The position numbers and the translations under genes were made by a program. 64,000 bases of DNA from Rhinatrema bivittatum (lineage: Eukaryota > Chordata > Amphibia > Gymnophiona > Rhinatrematidae): positions 488,239,017 to 488,303,016 of the forward strand of contig NC_042615.1 of the NCBI RefSeq assembly GCF_901001135.1, given 5' to 3'. Shown in pieces: positions 12,072 through 23,382 of the stretch (its first letter is position 1; each line of letters begins with the position of its first letter). A model generated the notes under the pieces. The model was not told where the DNA came from, ran no database searches, and saw only the letters and a list, made by a program, of their open reading frames with translations.

Positions 12072-12558
12072 TGTAATAAGTTTTACTAATTGTATATTAA
12101 AAGCTTTTCTACACTAGCATAGTAGTTGCATGCACAGTAACCATAAAAACTGTATCGTCCACACTAGCTATCAACTGAAATCCCCATGCTAATCAGCCCA
12201 CAGCGAAAGGGCCACTTTGCACAGGGAATTTCCTGTCCCCTGAACCCTAACAAAAAAAATGTGCCCTCCCCCTCGAGCCCCATACCTCCTACCACTTAGC
12301 AGCAAATCTGCAGCCCTCCTTAAGAAGTCTTATCCCCACCCCAGAATAACGAGGCATTCTCCCACCCAAGAGAAATCTCAAGAAGCTTCCACCCACACAC
12401 AAACCACCACCCCACTTAGCAGTCCAGAAAGGCAAGATCTTCATGGACAGGAGGGACGTTGTTGAATGATGGTGCTCAGAGGCATTTTATCATGTACAGC
12501 AGCTCAGCGATTCCCAACCTTTTTTATGCCATGGCCCAGCCGGCACTGGGTTCACTTT
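12072..12558. other. Intron 2, no gene seen
   Basis: Degraded sequence between DIRS-1 and the pyrimidine-rich minisatellite. It includes TCCACACTAGC and CCCATGCTAATCAGC motifs suggestive of an old MITE. No conserved reading frame is present. Confidence 0.4.
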
Positions 12559-13135
12559 GTTGCAACATACTATCACCTTTCCTCACACCATCCACTCCAT
12601 GGCAGCAGCCTCACCTTCCCTTCCATTCCCACAATCCTCTGGTATCACCTCCATCTCTTCCCTCCCATCTCTCTCCTTGGCATCACCATCTTTCCTTCAC
12701 TCCACCTGTCCCCCCCCCTCCCCAGTATTACCACCTGCTCGTCCCTCCACCCATTTCTGGCAGCACTATTTTCTTTCCCTCCCCTGGCATTCCCACCATT
12801 CCTTCCCTACTTTCCACCTCGTGGCATCACTACCTTCCTTTCCCTCCCCTCCCCCACTAGGGCAGCACCAACAAGTCTTCCTTCCTGTCTCTCCCCCTGG
12901 CAACACGTCTTCCCTTCCTTTCCTTCCCCCACTATGGCAGGATCACCATGCCTTCCCTCCCCTCCCTACACCCTGGCTTCACCACCTTCTCTTCCCTCCC
13001 TCCCCTACATCCCTGGCATCAATACCTTTCTTTCTCTCCCCTTCCCCCAACCCTCCTGACATCATCTCTTTCCTTCCTTCCCTCCCACCCCCTTTGGTAT
13101 TACCACCTCCCCTCCCCCCCCCCCCCCTTTAGGGT
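12559..13135 (+). repeat. C/T-rich imperfect minisatellite
   Basis: About ten imperfect units of 45-60 bp alternate a CTGGCATCACCACC-like core with TTCCTTCCCTCCCCTCC tracts. Strand asymmetry (almost no G on +) leaves all three frames open for long stretches, producing Pro/Ser-rich phantom ORFs. Homopurine/homopyrimidine mirror tracts of this type can form triplex H-DNA. Nothing indicates coding. Confidence 0.8.
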
Positions 13136-14343
13136 CATCTCCGTCAGGCAAGCATCACTCCTTAACCTTTTCCTCCTCCCCTTCTGGTTTCCTGCTTAAG
13201 TTGAACTACGTGGAGCCTCACAGTCTTGTGAGACCCACTGACTCCATGCAGTTCTGACTTCAACAGTAATCCGACAGCTGATGAGAAGGCAGCAGCAAGG
13301 TGCGCTACTTGCTAATTCCTCCTGCTGGTGGGAGGCCATCATGCAGAGCACATGGGGGTAAAGAGAGCGAGGAAGACTTTACTGCTGTCATTGGTTGTAG
13401 TCTTCTTTCTGCAGGAGGCTAAAATTTTGTGGCAAGGATTCCTCCTTGGCATACTGGCTGTAAACCTCTGTGGTAAATGACATACTTCAGCATATTGGAT
13501 GAAGCACCTCCTAGTAGCATCATTCAGCAAAAGCAATGAAGGCAGAAGGACTCTGACATCCCTCCAGCCTGTTTCCATGATGGGTGGGATTCCTCTATTC
13601 AGGCTGGGAGGTTTCTGGAAGGAGAGATGCTTCAGACTCATGGGAGGGAGGGTAGAAGCCTCTCAGGGATGGAGAAAGTGCTTCTTAAGGGCATGCCTTA
13701 GGAAAAGGGAAAGATACCTCTGAGGGGAAAAGTTTCTATGAGGTTGGAGGGGGGAATGGTACTCAGTGGGGTTGGTGAGGGGGACACTTTTTTTGTTGGG
13801 TTTTAAAGAAGAGGAAATTCCCCCATGCTAATCGATCTTTTCACTCTCGACCACTTAGCATAGAGGATTTCGGGACACAGTGTACACAGAAACAATTTTA
13901 ACACCTTGTCTGAAGCATGCGTTACATTTTTGCTTTTACTGGGTTCAAGGGAAATAGTGTGAGGAGGTTGCATATTACACTATTTTCTATGGGCCTGGTA
14001 AAACTTCATTTGCTTATGATGCTCCCTTATTTACATATGGGTACACACTAATTTTAGTGTTTACATATTAATGTGATGAGAGAATTTCTTAGCATGCACA
14101 TTACGGCTTTACTGCACAGCATACTGTTTGTAGCGTGTGCAGAAGGGCCTTAAGATGTACATTATAGAATACATTATTGTATAGGCCACATAGTGGTTAT
14201 TCTCTCTTTCTCAAGATTCAAGAAACTTTATTGTCATGATAATCTATATGTGCTGCCAAGCAGTACAAGTCTCAGCACATGGTTCACTGTATGTCCTGAT
14301 GTTTGAATCTCTTCCTCTTTCTCTCGCTCTGTCTGTCTCTCAG
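13136..14343. other. Intron 2, right part
   Basis: The sequence continues to the exon 3 acceptor, with a TCTTTCTCTCGCTCTGTCTG tract before CTCAG. The total length of intron 2 is 6522 bp, most of it CR1, MITE B, DIRS-1 and minisatellite. No gene is recognised in this part. Confidence 0.45.
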
Positions 14344-14451
14344 CACGTGGTGCAGTGTGTGTTTGTGGCTATTCGCACCATTGGAAACATCATGATCGTC
14401 ACTACACTGCTGCAGTTCATGTTTGCCTGCATTGGGGTACAGCTGTTCAAG
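14344..14451 (+). CDS. CACNA1F: L-type Ca channel exon 3 of window (IIIS4-S5 to S5)
   Basis: 108 nt, exactly 36 codons, phase 0 at both ends. Acceptor TCTCTCAG, donor GTGAGT. It reads HVVQCVFVAIRTIGNIMIVT then TLLQFMFACIGVQLFK: the S4-S5 linker and pore-lining S5 helix of repeat III. IIIS5 (TIGNIMIVTTLLQ) forms part of the dihydropyridine site in Cav1 channels. To my recollection this stretch is identical in Cav1.4 and nearly so in other Cav1 members, so it is diagnostic of L-type but not of paralog. Confidence 0.97.
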
Positions 14452-15106
14452 GTGAGTGGCATGCAAGATGCTCCTAGTCCCAGGGCTGGCAGTTGCCTAA
14501 GGCGGCATCAGTGGGCGGGGGCACCGCCAGGGTACATGATGGCACCATTTTCAAAAAGGGGCAGCAGCACTCGCTGAGAGAGAGAGAGAGCAAGCACTGG
14601 AAGAAGGTGACCATAACTCTATATATCTACCACTGTCAGAGGGCACATTCAACTGAAGGTGGGTTGGGGGTGGGGGGTTGGTGTTACATTGATCTGCCGA
14701 GGGCGCTAAAGGCCCTAGCACCAGCCCTGTTCATTGGATATTAATGACCCCATCACAGTGCACATTCCCTGGTCCTGTTGCATGGAGTTGGAATAATGCC
14801 AGCTTATGAAAGAGAGCCCCTAATTCTTTCCCAGAGTATGAATAACCCTTCCATGGGGAGACAGCCTATTTTCTTCCAAAAATTCTTAACAACTTTGCCA
14901 TGGAGTGATAGTCCACAGTCCTGTCCCACAGGGTATGATTGACCCTGTCACATGGGGAAAAGCCTCTGGTACTGGCCCATGGAGTCTGCTAAGCACCCAT
15001 ACCTGTTCTCTAAGTCTGTCACTACAATAGGGCTGCTTCATTCCCAGGACTCATCCCCCTGAGTGAGAGACTGAAACATGAAATGTTTTATGAATTAATT
15101 TTTCAG

Positions 15107-15159
15107 GGGAAGTTCTTCAGGTGCACTGATGAAGCCAAGCGCATGCCTGAAGAATGCAA
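15107..15159 (+). CDS. CACNA1F: L-type Ca channel exon 4 of window (IIIS5-P turret)
   Basis: 53 nt, phase 0 to 2. Acceptor ATTTTTCAG, donor GTAGGC, which is weaker than the consensus. It reads GKFFRCTDEAKRMPEEC, with the last codon (K) completed by exon 5. This is the extracellular turret between IIIS5 and the pore loop; the two cysteines (FRC and EEC) form a conserved disulfide in Cav channels. Small exons of this size at this position are usual for Cav1 genes. Confidence 0.95.
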
Positions 15160-15169
15160 GTAGGCAAAG

Positions 15170-15560
15170 ACCTGAAACCACAGATAAAACTGTCAAACCC
15201 CAACCCTGACTCATAGCTAAATTCTGACCCTGACCCTCCCCATTCCAAAACATGCCAAGTACCAATCTTGACTCCAAGCTATAGCTGTAACTCTACTAAG
15301 CCCTAATGCTGTCCCATCCACAGGCAGCCCTCAGTCACATGACAACCCTAAGCCAAAACTAATCAGATCCTACCCATAGCCAAAACTCTTTCAAACCACA
15401 ACCCTAGCTTCCCATAGCCAACACTACACCATAAACCTACCCTGACCCTAAACCATGGCCAAACCCTGATCCTGATCCTGATTCTGATCCCAAATTGTAG
15501 CCATACCATGACTATAATCCTGCTTATAGCCAAACCTTCACCCTGACTCCAAACTTCTCA
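15170..15560 (+). repeat. Imperfect (CCCTGACCC...) repeat in intron 4
   Basis: Degenerate units of about 20-30 bp built from AACCCTGACCCTAAACC-like words, with AGCCAAAACT interspersed, fill most of the 475 bp intron between exons 4 and 5. Locally they look telomere-like but there is no TTAGGG array, and the unit is irregular. Probably a decayed minisatellite. Confidence 0.6.
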
Positions 15561-15634
15561 CCAGCACTATGCAGCAAATCTATGATCCCTACCCCTGGGC
15601 ACCACATATTGACTCTCTGGCTTCTCTTTTTCAG

Positions 15635-15781
15635 GGGGACATTCATTGTGTACAAGGAGGGGGATGTAACAAATCCCCTAGTACGGGACCGCATCTGGCA
15701 CAACAGTGACTTTAACTTTGACAATGTACTCTCTGGCATGATGACACTCTTCACCGTTTCCACGTTTGAAGGCTGGCCCTC
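15635..15781 (+). CDS. CACNA1F: L-type Ca channel exon 5 of window (domain III pore)
   Basis: 147 nt, phases 1 to 2. Acceptor CTTTTTCAG, donor GTAAGT. It reads TFIVYKEGDVTNPLVRDRIW, HNSDFNFDNVLSGMMTLF and TVSTFEGWP. The glutamate in STFEGWP is the repeat III member of the EEEE selectivity filter that makes the pore calcium-selective. The turret (YKEGDVTNPLVRDR) is the variable part and matches the DGDV-x-P-LVRER pattern of Cav1.4 loosely. The residue after GWP is S (from split codon TC|G), where mammalian Cav1 channels have A. Confidence 0.97.
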
Positions 15782-16000
15782 GTAAGTCTGCTAACCAAAC
15801 TGAGGAGGGAAAGCGCAAGCAAAAGTTATTCACTCTTCTCTTGTTTGCTCTTCCCATCCTTTCGTCTCTATTCCCATCCCTCACTTTGTCTCTTTCCATC
15901 CCTACTATTCATCCCAACCTCTCTGTTTCTAAACATCCACTCCTTTCCCACCCCTTCCTGTTTCTATTCATTCCCTATTTGCTTCTACTTTCTCCTTTAG

Positions 16001-16202
16001 GTTGCTATACAAGGCTATTGATGCCAATGGGGAAAACATAGGCCCGATCTATAACTATCGAGTGGAAATTTCCATCTTCTTTATTGTTTACATAATCATC
16101 ATCGCCTTCTTCATGATGAATATTTTTGTGGGCTTTGTCATCATCACCTTCCGGGCACAAGGAGAACAAGAATACAAGAATTGTGAGCTTGATAAGAACC
16201 AG
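16001..16202 (+). CDS. CACNA1F: L-type Ca channel exon 6 of window (IIIS6)
   Basis: 202 nt, phase 1 to 0. Acceptor CTCCTTTAG, donor GTGATT. It reads LLYKAIDANGENIGPIYNYR, VEISIFFIVYIIIIAFFMMN and IFVGFVIITFRAQGEQEYKN, then CELDKNQ. This covers the post-filter segment, the IIIS6 gate helix and the start of the III-IV linker. IIIS6 supplies dihydropyridine contacts (Y-I-I-I-I, then M-M-N). The ITFRAQGEQEY linker matches the Cav1.4 form; Cav1.2 has VTFQEQGEKEY. This is one of the better paralog indicators here. Confidence 0.97.
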
Positions 16203-16394
16203 GTGATTAGCCCTTCCCTCTTTCTCCCTTAACTCCCTCTCCCCTGCTTTCTCTTTCATTCTTCCTTTATCTGCTTTGATAATGTTCATTCTCAAATTGT
16301 TTTTCTCCTTTCTCCTGTGCCCTCTCCTTCTAACCTTTCCACTTCATGATGTCACCTTTTCATTGTCTCTTTTCTTGTCTTTCTTTGGCTGTAG

Positions 16395-16553
16395 CGCCAG
16401 TGTGTTGAATACGCCTTGAAGGCTCAACCTCTGCGCCGATACATCCCCAAGAACCATTACCAATACAGTGTATGGTACATGGTGAACTCCACAGGCTTTG
16501 AATATATCATGTTTGTACTAATCCTACTCAACACCATCGCTCTTGCCATGCAG
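16395..16553 (+). CDS. CACNA1F: L-type Ca channel exon 7 of window (III-IV linker, IVS1)
   Basis: 159 nt, 53 codons, phase 0 both ends. Acceptor GGCTGTAG, donor GTAACA. It reads RQCVEYALKAQPLRRYIPKN, HYQYSVWYMVNSTGFEYIMF, then VLILLNTIALAMQ. This is the end of the short III-IV cytoplasmic linker and the IVS1 helix. ALKAQPLRRYIPKN agrees with Cav1.4 (Cav1.2 has ALKARPLRRYIPKN). Intron 6, before it, is only 192 bp, the shortest in the window. Confidence 0.97.
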
Positions 16554-16639
16554 GTAACAGATGCTACTCTCCCTGTTTTGTCAAGTGAGTGCTGTGTACC
16601 AGGTGCTTTTCTCTCAATACTTCTTCCTTCAGAGCTATA

Positions 16640-17011
16640 ATCTCCTCCTACTGCTTTCAGTTCTACTTTTATGCTGATGACTCCCAGATCTACTTTGCTA
16701 TTCTAGAAATTTCACCTTGAATCCGGTCCCAGATTTCAACCTGCTTGTTTGACATTGCCAACTGGAAATGCCACCACCACCTTAAACTTAACATAGCCAA
16801 AACAGAGTTTCTTGGTTTTTTCCCCCAAGCCTTTTTCCCTCTTTGGATAGTGCTCTCATCCTCACAGTTCCTTTGGTCCATAACCTTGGCGTCATCTTTG
16901 ATGCTTCTCGCTCCTCTATGCAGATCCAAAACACTGCTAAAGAGTATTGTTTCTTCTATAACATTGCTAAAATCTGTCCCTTCCTTTCTGAGCATGCCAT
17001 AAAATCACTCA
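16640..17011 (+). mobile_element. L3/CR1-group LINE, 5' part (split by DIRS-2)
   Basis: Plus-strand reading gives SFYFYADDSQIYFAILEI (the YADD catalytic box of a LINE reverse transcriptase), DIANWKCHHHLKLNIAKTEF and CPFLSEHAIKSLI, with stops and shifts. The reading resumes at 24463 after DIRS-2 as a LLFAGLP-like motif. So one LINE copy was cut in two by the DIRS insertion. Neither half contains endonuclease sequence, so it is 5'-truncated. The clade (L3, Rex1 or a CR1 relative) cannot be decided by eye. Confidence 0.8.
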
Positions 17012-17639
17012 TTCCCTGTACGTTCCCGGATCATTCCAGACTCCTGAGTTTATGCATCCGTGCCAGCAGATGGAGACAGAGAAAGTTTAACTGACACTGC
17101 TTGATAAACACTAGTGCCACCTGCAGTTCCTCAATATTTCTCTGCCTCCAGCAGATGGTGGTTGGTGCATTCATCTGCAGCTTCTGGTGATTTTTTTTGT
17201 GTGTTCTTTTTTTTTTTTCTTTTTCCGTTTCTTTTTCTCAGAAACATTTCTCCCAGGAGTCGGGTTCCCTGGGGAACCCTTCCCTGTTTGGTTGAGGTGG
17301 ACGAGCTGGAGGTCGGTGACCTTTTTGTAAGCTCATTCTGGCTCCCATCTGTGAGGGGCAAATCTGGTAGTCCAGATCCCTCCCTTCATGAGACCGCCTA
17401 GATGGCTTTTCAGCTCGGGGCAGCTGTTTTTTGTTTTTAGGGCTCTCTCCTAGCTTTCGGGCTCAGCTGAAGCTGGACAGCTCCCCTCAGCTTTAGGAGA
17501 GCTTTTTGTAAAATTAAAAAAAAAAAAGAAAAGAAAACAGTTTCAGCAGGAAGCAGCTGCAGCAGGGCAGTAAGTCTCTCCCGGGCTCCAAGGGCGGCAT
17601 TTTTGTTATCGGGGCGGCGTTTTCCGGGGGACGGTCTCG

Positions 17640-19350
17640 CTGTGCTCCGTGGTTAACCGCGTACTATGGTTTGCGGTCAGGCCTGCCACACATGTGGCAC
17701 GGTTCCTGCCCGCCTCAGCCGTCTCTCTCTCTGCTTGGCGTGTGTATCGGGTGGTGAGGGGCCTTCTCTTTCCCTTCCACCCACGAAACGCCGGCATGTC
17801 GGGCCTTCTTCCGCTGCCCATATGGTTGCTGTCGGGGACGGTGTTTCCTGCGTCGGGCCTTTGGCCTTGGCCAACATGTGAACAGTGGCCATTATAGGTT
17901 CCCCGGCAGACTTGGCAATGCTTTCGGGGGTGCTGGAGGACTCTCCCTGTGGCTTTCCCCAGTGCACCTAGGCCCTGTAGGGGGGCAGGGGAGCCTGGAT
18001 GAGGTGCTGCCAGTGGATTTAGCTCGGTCAGGAGTGCTGGGCCTACCGGTCTGCTCCCCGTGGTTTTGCCCTGGAATTTATTTTACTGCTCCACCGTGCT
18101 TTTTTGGCACAGCAGGAAGGGTCAGACATTCAGCTGGTGGGAATGGCCCCTCCTCCTCCCTCCCCAGCCATTCAGGCAGCTGGGTCTGGCTCTGTTCAGT
18201 TGCGAGGTACTTTGGCCACCGGGGTGCAGCGTTTACTGGGGCCACTGCGGTCGGACGGTGAGACAGGGGTTTCCGGAGGGCACTCAAAGACTCCTGGGGA
18301 TACAAGGCTCCCCTTGGAAGGGGGTTACAGCCCCTAATCGTGGGGTGCACGACCCAGATGTTGCAGACTCAGATGCTGCCGATCCAGATCCGGGGGATGA
18401 TGTGGCTGATATGCCAGTATCCAGGGACGATCCCAAGGTTCTTCGTTTGTTTCGTTGGGAGGAATTGGCCCCTTTAATTCCACTGGTCCTCGAGGAACTT
18501 GGTTTGAAGCTTCCTCGGTCAGATTCAGACCTAGATGGGGCGGACACGGTTCTGGATGGGACTCGCGGTCCTTCCTCAGCCTTTCCCTACCATAGGTCCA
18601 TGCAGAGGATGGTGGACCAGGAGTGGAGTTCTCCAGATGTGGGATTATGGGTGGGCCGAACTATGTCAAAGCTCTATCCTTTACCTGAGCAGACGTTAGA
18701 GCTCTTCCCTATGCCGAAGGTGGACGCTGCGGTATCGGCTGTCACCAAGAAGACGACTATTTCGGTGGCGGGGGTCGCGGCTTTAAAGGATGTCCAAGAC
18801 TGTAAGCTGGGAGATTCACCTCAAGCGGATATTTGAGGTTTCTGCTTTGAGCCTTCGGGCGGCTATTTGTTTCAGCTTCATGCAGCGGGCATGCTTGTGT
18901 TGGGTTCAGCAGCTGCAAGGGGTCCAAGCTGGTCTTGTGGAGCGCTTGGAGGCTTTAGTAGCATATGTAACTGATGCATTATATGACTTCATGTGGGCCT
19001 CCTCTCGGCTTATGGCTTCTGTGGTGTCGGCCAGGAGATTATTGTTGTTGCAGCATTGGTCAGTGGATGTTTCGTTCAAATCTCAGTTGGGTTCCCTTCC
19101 GTTTAAGGGCCGTCTTTTGTTTGGAGAGGCCCTCAAGTAGTTGGTAAAACAGTTAGGGGACAACAAGGTCCACAAATTGCCAGAGGATAGGCCTAAGTCC
19201 AAACAGTACTTTCAGTCTTGGGCCCGTTTCCATGAAGGCAGAAGGCCTCAATATGTGAGGGGGGCAACAGCCCTGAAGAGGCAGTTTGCGGGCCATGGTC
19301 AGTCCTGGATGCAGAATTTTCAGGGAGCTTGGAGGCCCTTTTAAGCCCCG
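17640..19350 (+). pseudogene. DIRS-2 Gag-like region
   Basis: The 5' ORF region. Cys-rich start (VCGQACHTCGTVPARLSRLS), acidic DPDVADSDAADPDPGDDVAD-like centre near 18345-18420, then LFRWEELAPLIPLVLEELG, MPKVDAAVSAVTKKTTISVA and LKDVQD. A frameshift near 18790-18836 moves the reading to ISEVSALSLRAAICFSF-like sequence through 19140. The same MPKVDAAVSAVTKKTT block occurs in DIRS-5 near 63160-63210, supporting it as coding in the ancestor. Function by analogy: capsid-like protein of DIRS. Confidence 0.72.
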
Positions 19351-19439
19351 ACCAGAGGTGGGGGTCCGGGGGCAAAATCCTCCCAATGAGGCGAGGCCAG
19401 CCCACTCTGTCGTTCCCTTCTTAAGGAGGCATATAGTGC

Positions 19440-21280
19440 TTTTCTACTAGAAGTGGACCATTCTCACTCAGGATCAGTGGGTCCTCTCGATCATAAGAGA
19501 TGGTTACACTTTAGAATTTGCTCATCCCATCCACAACCTCTTTTTGGTCTCACTTTGTGGTTCATTGACAAAGCAACGTGCAGTTCAGGAGACCGTGGAC
19601 AAGTTGCGGGGTGTAGGAACTGTGGGGGCAGGTTCCCCCCCAAAGAACGGGGCACCGGGTGGTATTCCATTTATTTCGTGGTTCCCAAAAAGGAGGGCAC
19701 TTTTCAGCCTATTCTGGACCTAAAAAGAGTAAATGCAGTGCTGAAAGTCCCAAGATTTTGCATGCAAACCCTAAGGTCGGTGATTGCAGCAGTTTGCAGT
19801 CGGGAATTCCTAGCTTCCTTGGATCTAACGGAGGCATATCTTCATATTCCCATTTGTCTGGATCACCAGCGTTATCTGAGGTTCATAGTTCTCGGTCAGC
19901 ATTTCCAGTTTCAGGCCCTTACTTTCAGCCTAGCCACGGTGCCGCAGACCTTCACCAAAATCATGGTAGTAGTGGTGGCAACCTTGCGGCGCGAGGGAGT
20001 TCTGGTACATCCTTATCTCGATGATTGGCTCATCAGGGCAAAGTCGGAGGCCAGTTATCACTCAGCAGTCAGGAAGGTCATTCAATTTCTTCCATCGCTG
20101 GGCTGGGTGATGAATTTCGCCAAGAGCCATCTGAATCCGATCCAGTGTCTCAAGTATCTGGGAGCCCGGTTTGACACGAGCGTGGGCAAAGTGTTCTTGA
20201 CAGATGAGAGAGCAAACAAATTGCACTCACAGATCCACCATCTATTGGCGTTGTGGGTGCCCAGAGGTTAGTATTTTTTTGCAGGTTCTGGGATCCATGG
20301 CTTCCACCCTCAAATTGATTCCCTGGGCTTTTGCGCATACGAGACCATTACAGAAAGCTCTGTTGCACAATGGAATCCGCTGTTGGAGCTTTTTCATCAG
20401 CCAGTATCACTGGATGTTCCTACGAGAGAGTGCCTCTCTTGGTGGCTCCAAACATCTCACCTTCTTCGGGGGGGTCGCTCTAGAGGTACTGAATTGGATT
20501 GTTGTTACTACCGATGCCAGTCTGTCTAGTTGGGGGGCAGTTTGCCAGCTTCAGTCAGTGTGTGGTCGCCGGAAAAGTACTCCTGGTCTAGCAATCACTT
20601 GGAGACCAGGGCGGTGTGATTAGCATTGCTGGCCTTTCTACCGATGGTCCAAGGTCATTCAATCAGAATTCTGTCGGACAATGTGATGACCGTGGCTTAT
20701 ATCAATCGACAAGGCAGTACCAAGAGCTGGATGGTAACTCAAGAGGCTCAGGAGTTAATGATCTGGGTGGAGGCACACTTGACCCAGATAGCAGCCTCTC
20801 ATATTGCGAGCAACGAGAATCTCCAGGTGGATTTTCTAAGTCACAATCTTCTAGATCTGGGCGAATGGGAACTGTCAGAGTCAGCAATGCAGCTCATTTG
20901 CGAGTAGTGGGGTTGTCCACATGTAGATCTGATGGTGTCTCGCCACAATGCAAAAGCCCCACGATTTTTCAGCCGCAGATGAGACTATAGAGCCGAGGGA
21001 GTCAACACTCTTGTGATTCCTTGGTCTCAGGGAATTCTACTTTACGTGTTTCCTCCATGGCCTCTTGTGGGCAAGGTTTTGTGCAGAATAGAGAGACACC
21101 CAGGGGATGTCTTATTGGTGGCTCCAGAGTGGCCACATCGCTCGTGGTTTGCGGATCTCTTCAACTTGGCCGTGGATGGTCTGATACGGTTCAGTCACCT
21201 CACTCATCTGCTCCATCAAGGTCCTATATTTTTTGATCAAGCAGATCGCTTCTGTCTAGTGGCTTGGCTTTCGAGAGGCT
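19440..21280 (+). pseudogene. DIRS-2 RT-RNase H polyprotein
   Basis: From about 19453 a frame runs open to the stop at 20271. It includes WYSIYFVVPKKEGTFQPIL, DLKRVNAVLKVP, FLASLDLTEAYLHIPI, then HPYLDDWLIRAKS with the catalytic YLDD box at about 20011-20025. A frameshift/stop at 20271 leads to the RNase H: VTTDASLSSWGAVCQ (first catalytic D), ILSDNVMTVAYINRQGSTKS and AASHIASNENLQVDFLS. A C-terminal segment (LYVFPPWPLVGKVLCRIERH, VLLVAPEWPHRSWFADLF) matches the region described as methyltransferase-like in DIRS elements. The best-preserved RT in the window, but broken. Confidence 0.86.
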
Positions 21281-22599
21281 ACGTTTAAGGCGCAGGGGGT
21301 ACCCAGAGCCGGTTATTACTACCCTTCTGCAAGCGAGGCGCATGTCTACCTTGTTGTCTTACGTCCGAGTCTTGAAGGATTTTGAGGCTTGGTGTATGGC
21401 CAAAGGTGTTGCTGCTTTGCGGGCTTCGGTGTCCCAGATTTTATCCTTCCTGCAAGATGGCTTGGGGAAAGGCTTGGCATTTAAATCTCTCCGAGTTCAG
21501 GTAGCGGCCCTGACTTCTTTGTGAGGGACGATTGATGGAAAATCTTTGTCCTCTCATCCTGATGTTGTTCGGTTTCTTCGAGGGGTCAAGAATTTATGTC
21601 CTCTGGTACGGAAGGTCTGTACATCTTGGAATCTTAATCTGGTCCGTCAAGCTTTGTGTGAACCACCTTTTGAGGCTCTTCGTAGCGCGACTCTTAAGGA
21701 TTTGACCTTGAAGGTTGTTTTCCTGGTAGCCATTTGTTCGGTGCAGAGAATATCAGAGTTGCAGACTTTATCTTGTAGGGACCCGTTCCTAAAGATTTTG
21801 GATTCGGGGGTGTCCTTACGGACGGTTCCATCTTTCCTTCCCAAGGTGGTCTCAGCTTTTCATGTTAATCAGATGGTCGAACTTCCAGTTTTTCCCAATT
21901 AGGATGCTTCTTTTCCTCATGCGAGGTAACTCAGGCATTTGGACGTTCAGAGGGCCTTACTTACAGGTCGATACTGTAACGTGCGGTTGAAGATTTCCCG
22001 TCTGTAACGTGCTGGGAGCGCACAATTCGGACGCGTAAGGCGATCCAGCGATACAGTCTCCAGTTTCACGCGTCCTTAGCGCTTCTTAAAACAGACGCAT
22101 AACCCTTTCCGCACGCAGCATGTATATGATATGTAAATGAACGAATTAGCTGTATAATGAAGGAATTAGCTATTCCCCTCCGATACTGTGACGCGCGCTC
22201 AGATTATCTCCTTTGTAACCCGCTATTTTGCCGCATCCTTAACCTGTTAGTTTACCGCCTACCCTCTACTTGGTGTTAGTGTGGTGTTAGTGTGGTGTTC
22301 GAAAATTAAAATGGGAATAAAGTGTAAAAAATGGGGGTAAAACCAAAGGGAGTAAAGTGTAAAAAACATTGCAGCGTAAGTTGTTTATATATATGTATAA
22401 ATACCTGTCACTTTCCTGTCACTTTCCGAATCCCCCAGGCGTGCGGTCATCGAGGCGGCGGCGGGAGCCGGGCGGATGGGCGCCCGTTCATCCAGGCGAA
22501 GGCGGCGGCGGCGGGAGCCAGCGAGTGGGTGGGCGCGTGTTGGATCCAGGCGGCGGTGGGAGTCGGCGGGCGGGTGGGCGCATGTTCGATCCAGGCCGT

Positions 22600-23167
22600 G
22601 GCCGGGTGGGCGTGCATTCATCCAGGCAGAGGGAGCCGGCGGCGAAAGCGGCCTCCGGCTCCCTCTGCCTGGATGAATGCACGGCCCCCGCCGGCAGTGA
22701 ATGAATGCCCGTGCGATTTCGGCGCTCAAGGCGGCCGGGTGGGCGTGCATTCATCCAGGCAGAGGGATCCGGCGGCGAAAGCGGCCTCCGGCTCCCTCTG
22801 CCTGGATGCATGCACGGCCCCCGCCAGCAGTGAATGAATGCCCGTGCGATTTCGGCGCTCAAGGCAGTCACATGCCGTGACATCAAGCGTCGTGACGTCA
22901 CGCCTTGAGCACCGAAATCGCACGGGCATTCATTCACTGCCGGTGGGGGCCGTGCATTCATCCAGGCAGAGGGAGCCGGAGGCCGCTTTCGCCGCCGGCT
23001 CCCTCTGCCTGGATGAATGCACGCCCACCCGGCCGCCTTGAGCGCCAAAATCGCACGGGCATTCATTCACTGCCGGCGGGGGCCGTGCATTCATCCAGGC
23101 AGAGGGAGCCGGTGGCGAAAGCGGCCTCCGGCTCCCTCTGCCTGGATGAATGCACGCCCACCCGGCC
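22600..23167. repeat. 568 bp near-perfect palindrome made of four hairpins
   Basis: Left arm 22600-22865 and right arm 22902-23167 (266 bp each, 36 bp spacer with CGTGACGTCACG-like centre) are reverse complements with few mismatches. Each arm itself holds two smaller hairpins whose stems are CATTCATCCAGGCAGAGGGA and its complement, around a GGCGGCGAAAGCGG-type loop (stem copies near 22613, 22747, 22964 and 23086). The result is a cruciform of cruciforms. It probably arose by inverted duplication of one arm during transposition. Confidence 0.9.
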
Positions 23168-23382
23168 GCCTTGAGCGCCGAAATCGGGAGGAGAGGAGAA
23201 GGGAGAAGGGACTACCGTAGCAGGCCCGAGCCTTGCTACTTTTTCGGTTTGTTTTTTTTTTTTGCTTCGGGAGGAGGGGACAGGACTGGGGCTGCACCGG
23301 AGACCGGACGGGGCCAGGGCAGGTGAGCGGGGGCTGGGGGAAAGTTTGCCGAGCATCGGGGAACATAACTGTCCACTTCCTG

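Noticed and set aside
12459..13199. Four overlapping Ser/Pro-rich open frames up to 197 codons
   Set aside because: They are produced by the homopyrimidine minisatellite, with no start context and no conserved domain.
15170..15560. Possible interstitial telomere array
   Set aside because: Units are irregular CCCTGACCC/AACCCTAA words, not a TTAGGG/CCCTAA series.
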